IMG/VR virus record: IMGVR_UViG_3300013372_001471
Coordinates: 1 to 64,000 of that record
Length of the DNA: 64,000 bases
Source: a virus
Reading direction: 5' to 3' (one strand)
In this document: positions 32,543 through 40,429 of the stretch, piece after piece
Layout: every line of letters starts with the position of its first letter
Numbering within the stretch: the stretch's first letter is position 1
Translations under genes and position numbers: made by a program
The notes under the pieces: generated by a model
The model's database searches: none
What the model saw: the letters and a program-made list of their open reading frames with translations, nothing else
What the model was told of the DNA's origin: nothing

Positions 32543-33190
32543 TTAAATGTCAATATCTTTCCAATCTCCACTTGCAATAGTCTTTGTTGCCCACTTACCC
32601 ATTATATTTGCATTTTTGTAGTAGTTATCTTCAACAACCGTTTCGAGTAATGTGTTTTCAAACATAAAAGGTCTACCACTAACCTTTGTCATAAATTCTC
32701 CACCTTGTCCCATCTTTCTATCTTTGAATTTCACCTCTTTACCAAAACCTGGAAATCCATTTGGACAATCATTTGTTCCAATCAATACAGAACCATCGCC
32801 ATCTTTTGGTATGTATAATATAGAATCTTGTTGGTATTTTCCACCAAGATTTATTAAATCTTCTCGAAGTTTGCCTTTATCATTCAAATCAACAACAAAG
32901 TAAACATTTTCTTTTACCTCTTTAGCATCAGCCGTTCCAAAGTTTTCAATATATGCACCTTGAACATCAGTCACGCCATAGCCCATCATTTGAAGATTTG
33001 CATACAATTGTCTGTTTCTTTTTTGATTATCAGCTTTTGAATACTCTTTATCTTCTGGACCGGCACAACCTTCTTTGGAACGAAACGCAGTTATTGTTCC
33101 ACAATCATGTTCTTCCATATGTTTTGCCAAACGAGCAAGTCCACTTTCGTTCAATTGTTTATCTGGTAATAAATGTTTTAACTTTGCCAT
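32543..33190 (-). CDS. DUF3293-like protein with a capsid-targeting-like N-terminus
   Basis: A 215-residue protein. The region TITAFRSKEGCAGPEDKEYSKADNQKRNRQLYANLQMMGYGVTDVQG...EVKENVYFVVDLNDKGKLREDLINLGGKYQQDSILYIP follows the DUF3293 pattern (ITA-N/S..., N-R...L, then W/Y-E-x-S/V and F/L-x-Q-D/A-x-x-x-x-P). The N-terminus MAKLKHLLPDKQLNE-SG ends with an L-x-E site like those described for several genes in this window. Function unknown. An ATATTTAT motif lies 31 bases upstream. Confidence 0.5.
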   Translation of the reverse strand: MAKLKHLLPDKQLNESGLARLAKHMEEHDCGTITAFRSKEGCAGPEDKEYSKADNQKRNRQLYANLQMMGYGVTDVQGAYIENFGTADAKEVKENVYFVVDLNDKGKLREDLINLGGKYQQDSILYIPKDGDGSVLIGTNDCPNGFPGFGKEVKFKDRKMGQGGEFMTKVSGRPFMFENTLLETVVEDNYYKNANIMGKWATKTIASGDWKDIDI

Positions 33191-33221
33191 TGTTTCTCTC
33201 TGTTATGTAAAATGTTTTACA

Positions 33222-33229
33222 ATAAATAT
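33222..33229 (-). promoter_or_regulatory. ATATTTAT-class promoter-like motif
   Basis: The coding strand reads TTTTGATATTTATTGTAAAA, 31 bases upstream of the DUF3293-like start. Confidence 0.45.
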
Positions 33230-33234
33230 CAAAA

Positions 33235-33732
33235 TTATTTCTTATCTGTTGAACCAAAACCGCCATCGCCTCTATTACTATCAGACAACTCTTGCACTTC
33301 TTCCAAATGAACTTTTGGATATGGAATGATTATCAATTGAGCAACTTTGTCACCAACAACTGGAATAATACCATCGGGTATTATACCGGGATAAGGCAAT
33401 TCAAATCTCACAAGAATTTCACCACGATAATTTGAATCAATAACACCAACTGAATTTTTTAGTGATACTCCTTGTGGTGCCTTTGTTATTGAACTTCTTG
33501 GAAAAAGTAATCCAACATGACCATTTGGAATTTCTACTGCGATGCCTGTTCCGTATTCCATGAAAGTTTCGGTTACTCTAAACGATGTTGCAACCAAGTC
33601 CATCCCAGCATCACCGGCTTGAGCATATCGTGGTGTTACTGCTTCGGGAACTAATTTACGAAATTTTACGGTTAGATCCAAATCATTTTTATATTCTACC
33701 GTAACATTAGGATGCGATATATGCCAACCCAT
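33235..33732 (-). CDS. dut: dUTPase (trimeric type)
   Basis: A 165-residue protein with the five motifs of trimeric dUTPases: I AGDAGMDL, II PRSSI, III GVIDSNYRGEI, IV GDKVAQLII and V RGDGGFGST near the C-terminus. The catalytic Asp of motif III and the Tyr are present. It hydrolyses dUTP to dUMP, lowering uracil incorporation and supplying dUMP for thymidylate synthesis. It sits among nucleotide-metabolism genes (thioredoxin, ribonucleotide reductase downstream in the genome order). Typical length. Confidence 0.95.
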   Translation of the reverse strand: MGWHISHPNVTVEYKNDLDLTVKFRKLVPEAVTPRYAQAGDAGMDLVATSFRVTETFMEYGTGIAVEIPNGHVGLLFPRSSITKAPQGVSLKNSVGVIDSNYRGEILVRFELPYPGIIPDGIIPVVGDKVAQLIIIPYPKVHLEEVQELSDSNRGDGGFGSTDKK

Positions 33733-33733
33733 T

Positions 33734-34483
33734 TTAACCTCCTACATTCCAAAATAATGCATCTTCCGATGCGTGTTCTTTAATAAATGACCAAACTTTT
33801 GAGTCATAGTAATCCGAAGAAGGAAACGGTGGTTTCTCTAACGGTTTACATTTTTGTTCAAATTTATACTTCGATATGAATAATTCTGCCCTACCCCGCT
33901 CTCTGTCTGTTGTATTATGGCCAACCCTAACTCCATACACTTTAGCATCTGGCCATGCCTTCTGTAATCCTCTTGAAAGAACTCCGGAACTTATGCAAGA
34001 CCAAACTTCTTTTGGTTTGATTGGCAATTGGCTAGCAATTCTAGCAGCTTCATCAATGATAACGGGATGGTCAAGACCAAAAGGTAGTAATTGTGCACCG
34101 GGTGTTTCTACTGCATATTTTTTAGCAACATGCTGAATATGGGTTAGGAATCCCATAGGAACTTCTATAATGTTTGCACCAATAGATAGTGCCTCTACGG
34201 TTAGTGGTAAATGTTTTCCCTTTGGAATAACTACGGTTGCCTTCAATCCTAAATCTTTACAAGCATAAGCAAGTGCAACTTGAGCATAGCCAACTCTTGG
34301 AGAAGCATATACCCATTCACTCACATGGGACTGTGATTGAAGATACCGATAAAGGAAACGTCTTTTTGTTCCACCAGGAAGTAAATCATCACGGACTACC
34401 CAAATGTTTTCGTGTTTTTCGATAACAATTTCGGGTAAAGTTACGGTGACATCTTTCGTTGGATATTGAAAGAAGTCTGACAT
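33734..34483 (-). CDS. Truncated ACC-deaminase/D-cysteine-desulfhydrase-like PLP protein
   Basis: A 249-residue protein related to fold-type II PLP enzymes. The DDLLPGGTKRRFLYRYL start contains the PLP lysine (GG-x-K-x-R) of the ACC deaminase/D-cysteine desulfhydrase family, and the end ALFWNVGG corresponds to the family's FWHTGG. The family is usually about 330 residues; the middle is shortened. The S-N-H loop that normally binds the substrate is replaced by SPRVGY, so its activity may differ. It lies between dUTPase and thioredoxin genes. A role in sulfur or amino-acid metabolism is only inferred. Confidence 0.6.
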   Translation of the reverse strand: MSDFFQYPTKDVTVTLPEIVIEKHENIWVVRDDLLPGGTKRRFLYRYLQSQSHVSEWVYASPRVGYAQVALAYACKDLGLKATVVIPKGKHLPLTVEALSIGANIIEVPMGFLTHIQHVAKKYAVETPGAQLLPFGLDHPVIIDEAARIASQLPIKPKEVWSCISSGVLSRGLQKAWPDAKVYGVRVGHNTTDRERGRAELFISKYKFEQKCKPLEKPPFPSSDYYDSKVWSFIKEHASEDALFWNVGG

Positions 34484-34491
34484 ATTTCACC

Positions 34492-34755
34492 TTATAGATT
34501 GTTAATAAGTTCTTTGAAATATGATTTTGGTTTTAATCCAATAACTCTTTGGACTTCTGTTCCATTCTTTTCAAATATAACAGTTGGTAAACTTCTAATA
34601 CCGAGTTTTGATGCGGCATCTGGATTTTGATCAACATCAATTATTTGATAACCAATACCTTCGGTTTCATTTACTAAATCTCGCATAATAGGGGAAAGTT
34701 GTTTGCATGGATTACACCATGTTGCTGTGAAGTGTTTTATTGTAATCATGTTCAT
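34492..34755 (-). CDS. Thioredoxin
   Basis: An 87-residue thioredoxin-fold protein with the active site WCNPC at residues 13-17 and cis-Pro motif LPTV near residue 57. It is short, as in T4 NrdC (87 residues). Its likely job is to reduce the C-terminal cysteines of the phage ribonucleotide reductase, which lies at 40830-42683. The active site differs from the bacterial WCGPC by Asn in place of Gly. Confidence 0.9.
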   Translation of the reverse strand: MNMITIKHFTATWCNPCKQLSPIMRDLVNETEGIGYQIIDVDQNPDAASKLGIRSLPTVIFEKNGTEVQRVIGLKPKSYFKELINNL

Positions 34756-34756
34756 A

Positions 34757-35224
34757 TTACCACGGTGAATTAAAATTTATTATAGTGTTTTCAACATTAC
34801 CATTACTACCATTTTTTAATTGGTCATCTTCTTTCCAAGAATCAAGCTCTCTATATTGATCAAAAATAGTTTCGTCTGTGAATCTTTTGGCAATAACTTT
34901 ACCCTTATATTTTATCACATCCTCTTCGACTTCAATATCACTCTTTTTTTCAAATTCATCATCACCAACCAATTTTGTTTCAATTCTAATTGGTTCTTTC
35001 ATAGACCTTTCAATATCAGAATATATGCCAGTCAAGTCTGTTGTGAATACATTTGCTTCTTCTTCTGGATTTAGGATTAAATTATGCTGAGTTGCAATAA
35101 CTTGATATACTGTATCATTGACCTGTATAAGATAACCTATGTATGTATTTTCAAAATCGTATTCATCCATATAGTTAAATGTTTCTATGATTCTACCCCT
35201 ATCAAATACTTCCATATTTGTCAT
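34757..35224 (-). CDS. Hypothetical protein
   Basis: A 155-residue acidic protein (MTNMEVFDRGRIIETFNYMDEYDFENTYIGYLIQVNDTVYQVIATQHNL...). The first half looks like a small beta-rich domain; the second is polar. No motif recognised. GGAG lies eight bases before the ATG at 35224 and a TATATTTG motif lies 31 bases upstream. Confidence 0.5.
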   Translation of the reverse strand: MTNMEVFDRGRIIETFNYMDEYDFENTYIGYLIQVNDTVYQVIATQHNLILNPEEEANVFTTDLTGIYSDIERSMKEPIRIETKLVGDDEFEKKSDIEVEEDVIKYKGKVIAKRFTDETIFDQYRELDSWKEDDQLKNGSNGNVENTIINFNSPW

Positions 35225-35255
35225 AATAAAAACTCCAAAACATTAAACAATTAAC

Positions 35256-35263
35256 CAAATATA
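35256..35263 (-). promoter_or_regulatory. TATATTTG promoter-like motif
   Basis: The coding strand reads TTTTTCTTATATTTGGTTAA, 31 bases upstream of the start at 35224. It shares TATATT-W-G with the CATATATTAG class and is nearly identical in core to the site at 50761. Confidence 0.4.
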
Positions 35264-35294
35264 AGAAAAATTCGTGTAACTAGCAAATCTTTTT

Positions 35295-37511
35295 TTACAG
35301 ACCCAATCTTATTTTTATATCGATGGTGTCATCCTTTGTTTTTTTAATTGGCTTACTTAATTTTGCAATAGCAACCAACTCTCTTGAACTATTGTATAAA
35401 CCAACAGTTGTTATGTAAATAACAGGATTATCTATGAAACAGGCGTGTTTTATTCTACCATATTCTTTTAGGTAAGTTGGGTTATTGGAATAGTTACATT
35501 CTACTGGAGCAATTCTAACGGAATAATTACGGATGTTTCTTTGTCTAGAATTTCTGAATTTGGTGGGCATACCCAATGCGGTAGAGCCACTTAACGATGT
35601 GAATAATTTATATGAGTTGTCACCATTTATATTACTACCGGTCACAGTATTAAAATTCAATTCATTATTCAATAACTCACCACTTAAAACAACTACACCC
35701 AGATTAGGATAAACCTTACCATAAGTTTTGAAGTTGTTGTTACTGGTTGATGTTCCTACTCCGTTTGAGTATATTCCGTTGGAAAGTGAACCACTAACAA
35801 TATCAAATGAATACATAGAACTCTTATCACTGCAAGATTCTATTTCTGTTAAGTCACCTGAATTATCTATCAATGATAATACCTTATTCGATGAACTAAC
35901 TGCAACATTACTTCCCGTATAGAAATTGTTAGCATAAGATGTTCCATTTAATTCCGATAGATTTATTTGGAAATTTCCAGCATCTATTCTATCTTTTATA
36001 CTATCTCTGGTGAATGTCATAACATAAACCATAGATGATGTATATTCTGTTGCATTATTGTAGTAAACAAATTCATCGGAAAAACTATCTAATGTCTTCA
36101 ATTTGTATTGACTGTAAATAGATTTTGATGGGGAATCGTTATCTTCAAACTCTTCAAAATTTGATCCAGAACCTTGACTATGACCAAATGAAACTGAAAA
36201 ATAAGATTTGCTAACATCACATATTGCACAATCAGTGACATCATAGTAGTATGGTTTTGATGCCGCTGTTTGTATTGAACTTGTGGAAAGACAACTCATG
36301 GATTCTTGTCCGTCAAACAAACCATCTATTTCATTTTTAACTACCTCACGAATATCTCTACGGGCAAATCTTTGCCACACTCTTGTAGATGCATCACCGA
36401 AGTCACACGGATCAGCAGTTATTATTCTTCTATATGTTGGTAATAATAAATCTTCATCAATTTCACCCGCAATAATATCAACTAACTCTGGCGGAGTTTG
36501 TCTTCCTGCGAGATATTCAGCATATGCCTTTTCTGTAAATTTATCGGGACATATAATATAGATTTCTTCACTAACGGTTACTGTGCAATCACAATCGGGT
36601 GTTAAAAATCTATTGACTGTTGGTGGAGTTATTATATTTAATTCAACGCATTCACAATCTAGCAAATCAGAAAATCTAGTTTGTTCTCTATATTCTTTTA
36701 CCTGTGTTGTAACAGTTTCAAGACTACTTGAAACAAAGAATGTATCGGGTGAAAGATTGAAGTCCACCAAACTAACATTACTGATGTCTCTTATTTTTCC
36801 TTGTTGATATATCAATGTTCCCGGCTTAAAAACATTTACATAGGGATCGGCAACTTCGTTAAAGTCTCCTGGTCCAGAAAATATACCAGGTGAACAAAAC
36901 TTTCTGTAAAAAGTAACAACATAGCTATAAACATTGTATATTGCCTCAAAACCTTGATAACAAGGTCTGTATGGGACTCTAACTTTTTTGTCAGATACGG
37001 AAACAAACTCACCATTTATTATGAAATCATCTGGTTCAATATCCACTCTTGTGCTACTTTCCTGACCAAGATCGCTTTTCCAATTAACAGTTATGGACAG
37101 ATTCAAATATGGTCTTGATCCCTTAATCCAAACTTCACCATTTGATCTAATATAATAGTGATCGTTTTCTCTGAATCCACCCTTTGATTTATCTTCAATT
37201 TTTATAGATTGAACATTTGGAAATGTTATATTTGGAGCAGTTAATTTTTTTAATGTTTTATCATAAGTGACTGGCAACCGATATTTCCATTTACCAGTTT
37301 TTGGTAAATCCAATGGTGTATCATCAAAATATAATTTATTTCCTGCAAACTCTTTCCATTCAACCATAGTGCACGGATCCGGTAATTTGAAAACTCCAGG
37401 TAAATCCGTTGCTTCTGTTGTGTCTAAGCTATCCCAATCTGCAGATCTATTTACTACTTCTTCTAAAATTTTTTCATTAGACCATACATCGTTAATCTTA
37501 AATTTGCTCAT
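35295..37511 (-). CDS. Large virion structural protein (baseplate/fibre type)
   Basis: A 738-residue protein with many short beta-strand-like stretches, numerous Cys (LDCECVELN, PDCDCTVTV) and repeated polar loops. The C-terminal segment NPVIYITTVGLYNSSRELVAIAKLSKPIKK...TIDIKIRLGL is characteristic of large structural proteins of T4-like environmental phages (TIGLYN-type ending followed by an LSKP-KK and strand). No enzymatic motif was seen. It stands alone among metabolic genes. Exact location in the virion is unknown. Confidence 0.6.
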   Translation of the reverse strand: MSKFKINDVWSNEKILEEVVNRSADWDSLDTTEATDLPGVFKLPDPCTMVEWKEFAGNKLYFDDTPLDLPKTGKWKYRLPVTYDKTLKKLTAPNITFPNVQSIKIEDKSKGGFRENDHYYIRSNGEVWIKGSRPYLNLSITVNWKSDLGQESSTRVDIEPDDFIINGEFVSVSDKKVRVPYRPCYQGFEAIYNVYSYVVTFYRKFCSPGIFSGPGDFNEVADPYVNVFKPGTLIYQQGKIRDISNVSLVDFNLSPDTFFVSSSLETVTTQVKEYREQTRFSDLLDCECVELNIITPPTVNRFLTPDCDCTVTVSEEIYIICPDKFTEKAYAEYLAGRQTPPELVDIIAGEIDEDLLLPTYRRIITADPCDFGDASTRVWQRFARRDIREVVKNEIDGLFDGQESMSCLSTSSIQTAASKPYYYDVTDCAICDVSKSYFSVSFGHSQGSGSNFEEFEDNDSPSKSIYSQYKLKTLDSFSDEFVYYNNATEYTSSMVYVMTFTRDSIKDRIDAGNFQINLSELNGTSYANNFYTGSNVAVSSSNKVLSLIDNSGDLTEIESCSDKSSMYSFDIVSGSLSNGIYSNGVGTSTSNNNFKTYGKVYPNLGVVVLSGELLNNELNFNTVTGSNINGDNSYKLFTSLSGSTALGMPTKFRNSRQRNIRNYSVRIAPVECNYSNNPTYLKEYGRIKHACFIDNPVIYITTVGLYNSSRELVAIAKLSKPIKKTKDDTIDIKIRLGL

Positions 37512-37542
37512 GTTAATTTATATCCACATAACAATAATGAAA

Positions 37543-37866
37543 TTACATAGAACTGATTACTGCACCATATTCTTTTGCATCAAATTTTTCTTTTACCATA
37601 TCCATCAAACCCTTTTCCACTTCTTTTTTATATTGTTCAATAAAATATGGTGTTCCTTCTTCTGCCTTTTCTATTTCTTTAATTGCTTCCAATTTAGTAA
37701 CACATTTCTTCTCACCAACCAATTTAGCAAGTTCAATAAGTGCCTGTGTATCATCTCCCTTTTCTTCAACTGCCTTTTCAATTTTCTTGATAGCAGTTTT
37801 TACTTTTTGTCCAAGTCCTTCATCGTCTTCTTTCAATAAGAGACTTTTTAATTTCAAAGATTTCAT
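37543..37866 (-). CDS. Helical protein with a capsid-targeting-like N-terminus
   Basis: A 107-residue, almost entirely helical, Lys/Glu-rich protein. It starts MKSLKLKSLLLKE-DDEGLGQ, a basic amphipathic peptide ending in L-x-E like the T4 capsid-targeting peptide. The rest (VKTAIKKIEKAVEEKGDDTQALIELAKLVGEKK) looks like a coiled or helical-bundle protein. If the analogy holds, it may be an internal head protein. Function otherwise unknown. Confidence 0.5.
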   Translation of the reverse strand: MKSLKLKSLLLKEDDEGLGQKVKTAIKKIEKAVEEKGDDTQALIELAKLVGEKKCVTKLEAIKEIEKAEEGTPYFIEQYKKEVEKGLMDMVKEKFDAKEYGAVISSM

Positions 37867-37881
37867 TACAAACTCCGATGG

Positions 37882-38085
37882 TTATTTACGAGATAATAAA
37901 AAATAAAGTCCAAAAAATAACAGCGCTACTGAATAGAATATAATATCGGTAACGATGTAACTCCCGGTAAGTTTTGTTACTAAAGCAAAGGCCGCATCGA
38001 ATCCAAGAGGATTGAAAAATGTCCCAAGAACTAAACATACTTTTGCCAACACATCTTTTAATTGTTTTGAGTTTCGTTTTGACAT
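37882..38085 (-). CDS. Small two-segment membrane protein
   Basis: A 67-residue protein with hydrophobic helices at about 14-38 (KVCLVLGTFFNPLGFDAAFALV) and 44-64 (IVTDIIFYSVALLFFGLYFLL), a short basic N-terminus (MSKRNSKQLKD) and a final SRK. The size and topology suit a holin or similar membrane protein, but no lysin gene is visible beside it. A second frame covers the same DNA from 38098; I preferred this one because its composition is clearly membrane-like. An ATATTTAT motif lies 47 bases upstream. Confidence 0.5.
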   Translation of the reverse strand: MSKRNSKQLKDVLAKVCLVLGTFFNPLGFDAAFALVTKLTGSYIVTDIIFYSVALLFFGLYFLLSRK

Positions 38086-38132
38086 TATGCCATCCCATGT
38101 AGTTGCCTTTGTGTGAAAAATACTTCTGTAAC

Positions 38133-38141
38133 TATAAATAT
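38133..38141 (-). promoter_or_regulatory. ATATTTAT-class promoter-like motif
   Basis: The coding strand reads TTCCATATTTATAGTTAC, 47 bases upstream of 38085 and directly after the terminator at 38150-38177. Confidence 0.45.
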
Positions 38142-38149
38142 GGAATAAA

Positions 38150-38177
38150 TAAAAAAGGGTGATGTTTCCATCACCCT
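38150..38177 (-). terminator. Hairpin terminator after Hsp20
   Basis: AGGGTGATG and CATCACCCT form a perfect 9-bp stem with a GAAA tetraloop on the minus strand, followed by TTTTTT. It lies 18 bases after the Hsp20 stop and is the strongest intrinsic terminator in the window. Confidence 0.9.
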
Positions 38178-38194
38178 AAACTTAACATCTAATC

Positions 38195-38590
38195 TTATTT
38201 TACTTTGATTGTTATTTCTTCTGGTTCCGTTGGTTTTTCATACGGAACTGAAATATGAAGAATACCATTCTCAACACTAGCAGTAATTCCTTTCAAATCA
38301 TATTTGATTTTACCGTTTGGTAATTCAAATCTCAATTCAATTGTTTTTTCACCGAAGATGTTTGTAACCTTTCTGTGACCTTTTACATTAAGGATATTAT
38401 TTTTTACCGTAATGTTAATATCCTCTTTTGCACAACCAGGAACTTCCGCATAAATGTTACGAACTCCATCTACGTCTTTAACTAATGTTTGAGTATTAAA
38501 ACGAGGCAAATCAAAATGTGTCTTTGACAACTGATTTACAACGTCATCCCATAAATTGTCTCTACGAAGAATAGAATTTAGCGTTACCAT
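38195..38590 (-). CDS. Small heat-shock protein, Hsp20/alpha-crystallin family
   Basis: A 131-residue protein. The alpha-crystallin domain is visible from DVDGVRNIYAEVPGCAKEDINITVKNNILNVKGH to the end of VENGILHISVPYEKP, containing the G-x-L-x-I/V-x-V-P strand; the C-terminal ITIKV is the I-x-I/V anchor. Small heat-shock proteins hold unfolded proteins and are frequently found in T4-like cyanophages and relatives. I chose the ATG at 38590 (GGAGGTTATT before it). Terminator directly downstream. Confidence 0.9.
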   Translation of the reverse strand: MVTLNSILRRDNLWDDVVNQLSKTHFDLPRFNTQTLVKDVDGVRNIYAEVPGCAKEDINITVKNNILNVKGHRKVTNIFGEKTIELRFELPNGKIKYDLKGITASVENGILHISVPYEKPTEPEEITIKVK

Positions 38591-38620
38591 AATAACCTCC
38601 AAATAATTAAAATAAAAAAG

Positions 38621-38806
38621 TTAATTAGATGATTTAGCTGCTTTTGCTTCAGCAACAGATGCTTGATTATACGGTGTAATCAACTTCTTGATTGCACTTG
38701 CTGCTTTACGAGCAATAGCCGCATCTTTCTTTTTTGTTGAATTATGTGCAACTGTAAACTCATTGAATAAGTTTGTTAGTTGGGCATAGATTTCTTGCTT
38801 TGACAT
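38621..38806 (-). CDS. Histone H1/Hc1-like small basic protein
   Basis: A 61-residue protein: an acidic helix (QEIYAQLTNLFNEFTVAHNSTKKKD) followed by AAIARKAASAIKKLITPYNQASVAEAKAAK. The A-x-x-ARKA-x-x-x-I-KKL pattern corresponds to the Hc1-like (histone H1-like) proteins seen in Bacteroidota, Chlamydia and some phages. It probably binds DNA nonspecifically or helps compact the phage genome. The next gene downstream is Hsp20, 30 bases away. Confidence 0.55.
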   Translation of the reverse strand: MSKQEIYAQLTNLFNEFTVAHNSTKKKDAAIARKAASAIKKLITPYNQASVAEAKAAKSSN

Positions 38807-38829
38807 AAAAACCTCCTGTGTGATATAAC

Positions 38830-39705
38830 CTACATTATTTCCGGTATGGGTAATTTTGCATCGGTTATACTTTGTATAAAAAACTTGCGAATTGTATCTC
38901 GCATTCCTGAAACTTTACTTTGTTTATTAAATACAACATCATATAATTTTTCAAATGTTGCTGCATCCGCAGTAGTGTATTTGTCTCCTAAAAAGAATTT
39001 TATCATTTCTTCCGGTGTTTGTGTAACAAAACTCTCACTACCTGCAATAGTTTTACCCGCTTTAACAATACTTCCACCCTTTCCTGCATAACTTTTTGTC
39101 AATCTATAAATACCCCTATCATGTCTCATAACATACTTTTCAACTTCAATAGGAACATCTTTATCTGTTTTCTTTAACACTTTGTAATCAACCGCAGTAA
39201 CAACAGCGGCCATTAAAAAGTTTCTATATGCTTGTTTATATTTTGATTCACCCTTTGAATAATCTGGTGACGAATAAACAAATTGTGTCCAATTAACATT
39301 GTTGGATAACATGAAATCAACTTGCACAGGTTCTTCGGTAACTCTGCCGACTATTGGAAACGGAATAGAAACTTGTGAGAACCCACGAAGTGGCTTTGCA
39401 TCATACCCCATCTTTTCTAATTCCTTTATCAACCAATCCAATACATCACTCAATTTCAAACCATTAGCAGATGCCAATTGATCCAATGAAACACCAATGT
39501 CCAAGTCTCCTGATAATTGGTCAGCAGGTTTCTTTCCTGCACTACCGAGTATGAAACAATCTGTTCCAAAACCAATAAGACCGAGTGGTTTCAAAACGGT
39601 TGTCTCAATTTTTGAGACAGTTGCCGGTATCTCATTTTGTTTAATCCCCACGGCATCGGGAAACATATTCCCGCCCTCTGTCAATAATTTCTTTAATTTA
39701 ATCAT
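38830..39705 (-). CDS. Pol-beta-type nucleotidyltransferase with a capsid-targeting-like N-terminus
   Basis: A 291-residue protein. The nucleotidyltransferase motif is G54-S55-x11-D67-L-D69 (FILGSAGKKPADQLSGDLDIGVSL), matching the superfamily pattern, and a third acidic strand QVDFMLSN (about 129-136) can supply the third Asp. The N-terminus MIKLKKLLTE-GG fits the L-x-E pattern of capsid-targeting peptides. A substrate cannot be read. It overlaps the ADP-ribosyltransferase gene (ATGA). These features fit an enzyme that nucleotidylates a protein, RNA or small molecule, possibly delivered with the DNA; that last part is inference. Confidence 0.65.
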   Translation of the reverse strand: MIKLKKLLTEGGNMFPDAVGIKQNEIPATVSKIETTVLKPLGLIGFGTDCFILGSAGKKPADQLSGDLDIGVSLDQLASANGLKLSDVLDWLIKELEKMGYDAKPLRGFSQVSIPFPIVGRVTEEPVQVDFMLSNNVNWTQFVYSSPDYSKGESKYKQAYRNFLMAAVVTAVDYKVLKKTDKDVPIEVEKYVMRHDRGIYRLTKSYAGKGGSIVKAGKTIAGSESFVTQTPEEMIKFFLGDKYTTADAATFEKLYDVVFNKQSKVSGMRDTIRKFFIQSITDAKLPIPEIM

Positions 39706-40364
39706 ATATTATTTTCACTTTTTAATTCAGAATACCATTTTTTACTAATAAGCAATTCAACATCATTTTTATATGATTGACCTATGTGTAAAACTTCACT
39801 TTCGTATCTACTGGAGTAAATAATTTCGATAAATTTTTGATTGAAAAAAAATTCATCCGATTGTTTAGTCATAAGTATACCACCACCCATTCTAGAAGTA
39901 TTGGAAAACTTATAGGCAACTTTGAAGTCATCGCTCCAACTTTGAACTAATTTGTGTGGAGTATATTTTATAGGTTTTTTGAAATTATACCATCCAGTTA
40001 TTACCGATTCTGTCCAGTCTTCTGATTTTGTTTTTAATACGGAATCGCGTAAACTATTTGAGGATGCAAACCCACTAAGGCCTCTATACAAATATGTGCC
40101 GTTACTCGTATATGGTTTGAATATCTCTGGAAATTTTTTTGATGCTTTTTTAATTATGTTTCTATTATCATAGATAGATTCGTCTGATTGTAATTCTGCA
40201 TTTACCCATAACTTAATTTTTTTCAAAATCTCTTTTTCAAATTCCGTATCTTTCTCTCTATCCTTATTTTGTAATGCGGCAATTTTAGCACTACCACCAA
40301 AAGCAACATTACCGAACTTATCCGATATTTCGTCTTCCATCAATATATTCTTTAATTTAATCAT
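39702..40364 (-). CDS. ADP-ribosyltransferase (Alt/ModA-like) with a capsid-targeting-like N-terminus
   Basis: A 220-residue protein with the three signatures of R-S-E ADP-ribosyltransferases: Arg94 in TYLYRGLSG, Ser142-Trp-Ser144 followed by an aromatic DDFKVAYKF, and the E-x-E Glu188-Ser-Glu190 before VLHIG. Such enzymes transfer ADP-ribose from NAD to arginine or other residues; T4 Alt and ModA act on host RNA polymerase. The N-terminus MIKLKNILME-DE ends in L-x-E. Overlap with the nucleotidyltransferase gene suggests co-expression. No known T4 target can be assumed for this host. Confidence 0.75.
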   Translation of the reverse strand: MIKLKNILMEDEISDKFGNVAFGGSAKIAALQNKDREKDTEFEKEILKKIKLWVNAELQSDESIYDNRNIIKKASKKFPEIFKPYTSNGTYLYRGLSGFASSNSLRDSVLKTKSEDWTESVITGWYNFKKPIKYTPHKLVQSWSDDFKVAYKFSNTSRMGGGILMTKQSDEFFFNQKFIEIIYSSRYESEVLHIGQSYKNDVELLISKKWYSELKSENNI

Positions 40365-40429
40365 GTTATATCAAAAATATGTGTTATAGTTCTTTGGATA
40401 ATGTGTTTAATAATAATTATACTTTATTT

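Noticed and set aside
37886-38098. Alternative frame overlapping the small membrane-protein gene
   Set aside because: The overlapping frame at 37882-38085 has two clean transmembrane segments and charged ends; the alternative has an irregular composition (many Trp, Cys, Arg, Tyr) typical of a shadow frame.
40371-40382. CATATTTTTGATA upstream of the ADP-ribosyltransferase gene
   Set aside because: One mismatch from the ATATTTAT core and only about 8 bases from the start codon, too close to match the other sites.
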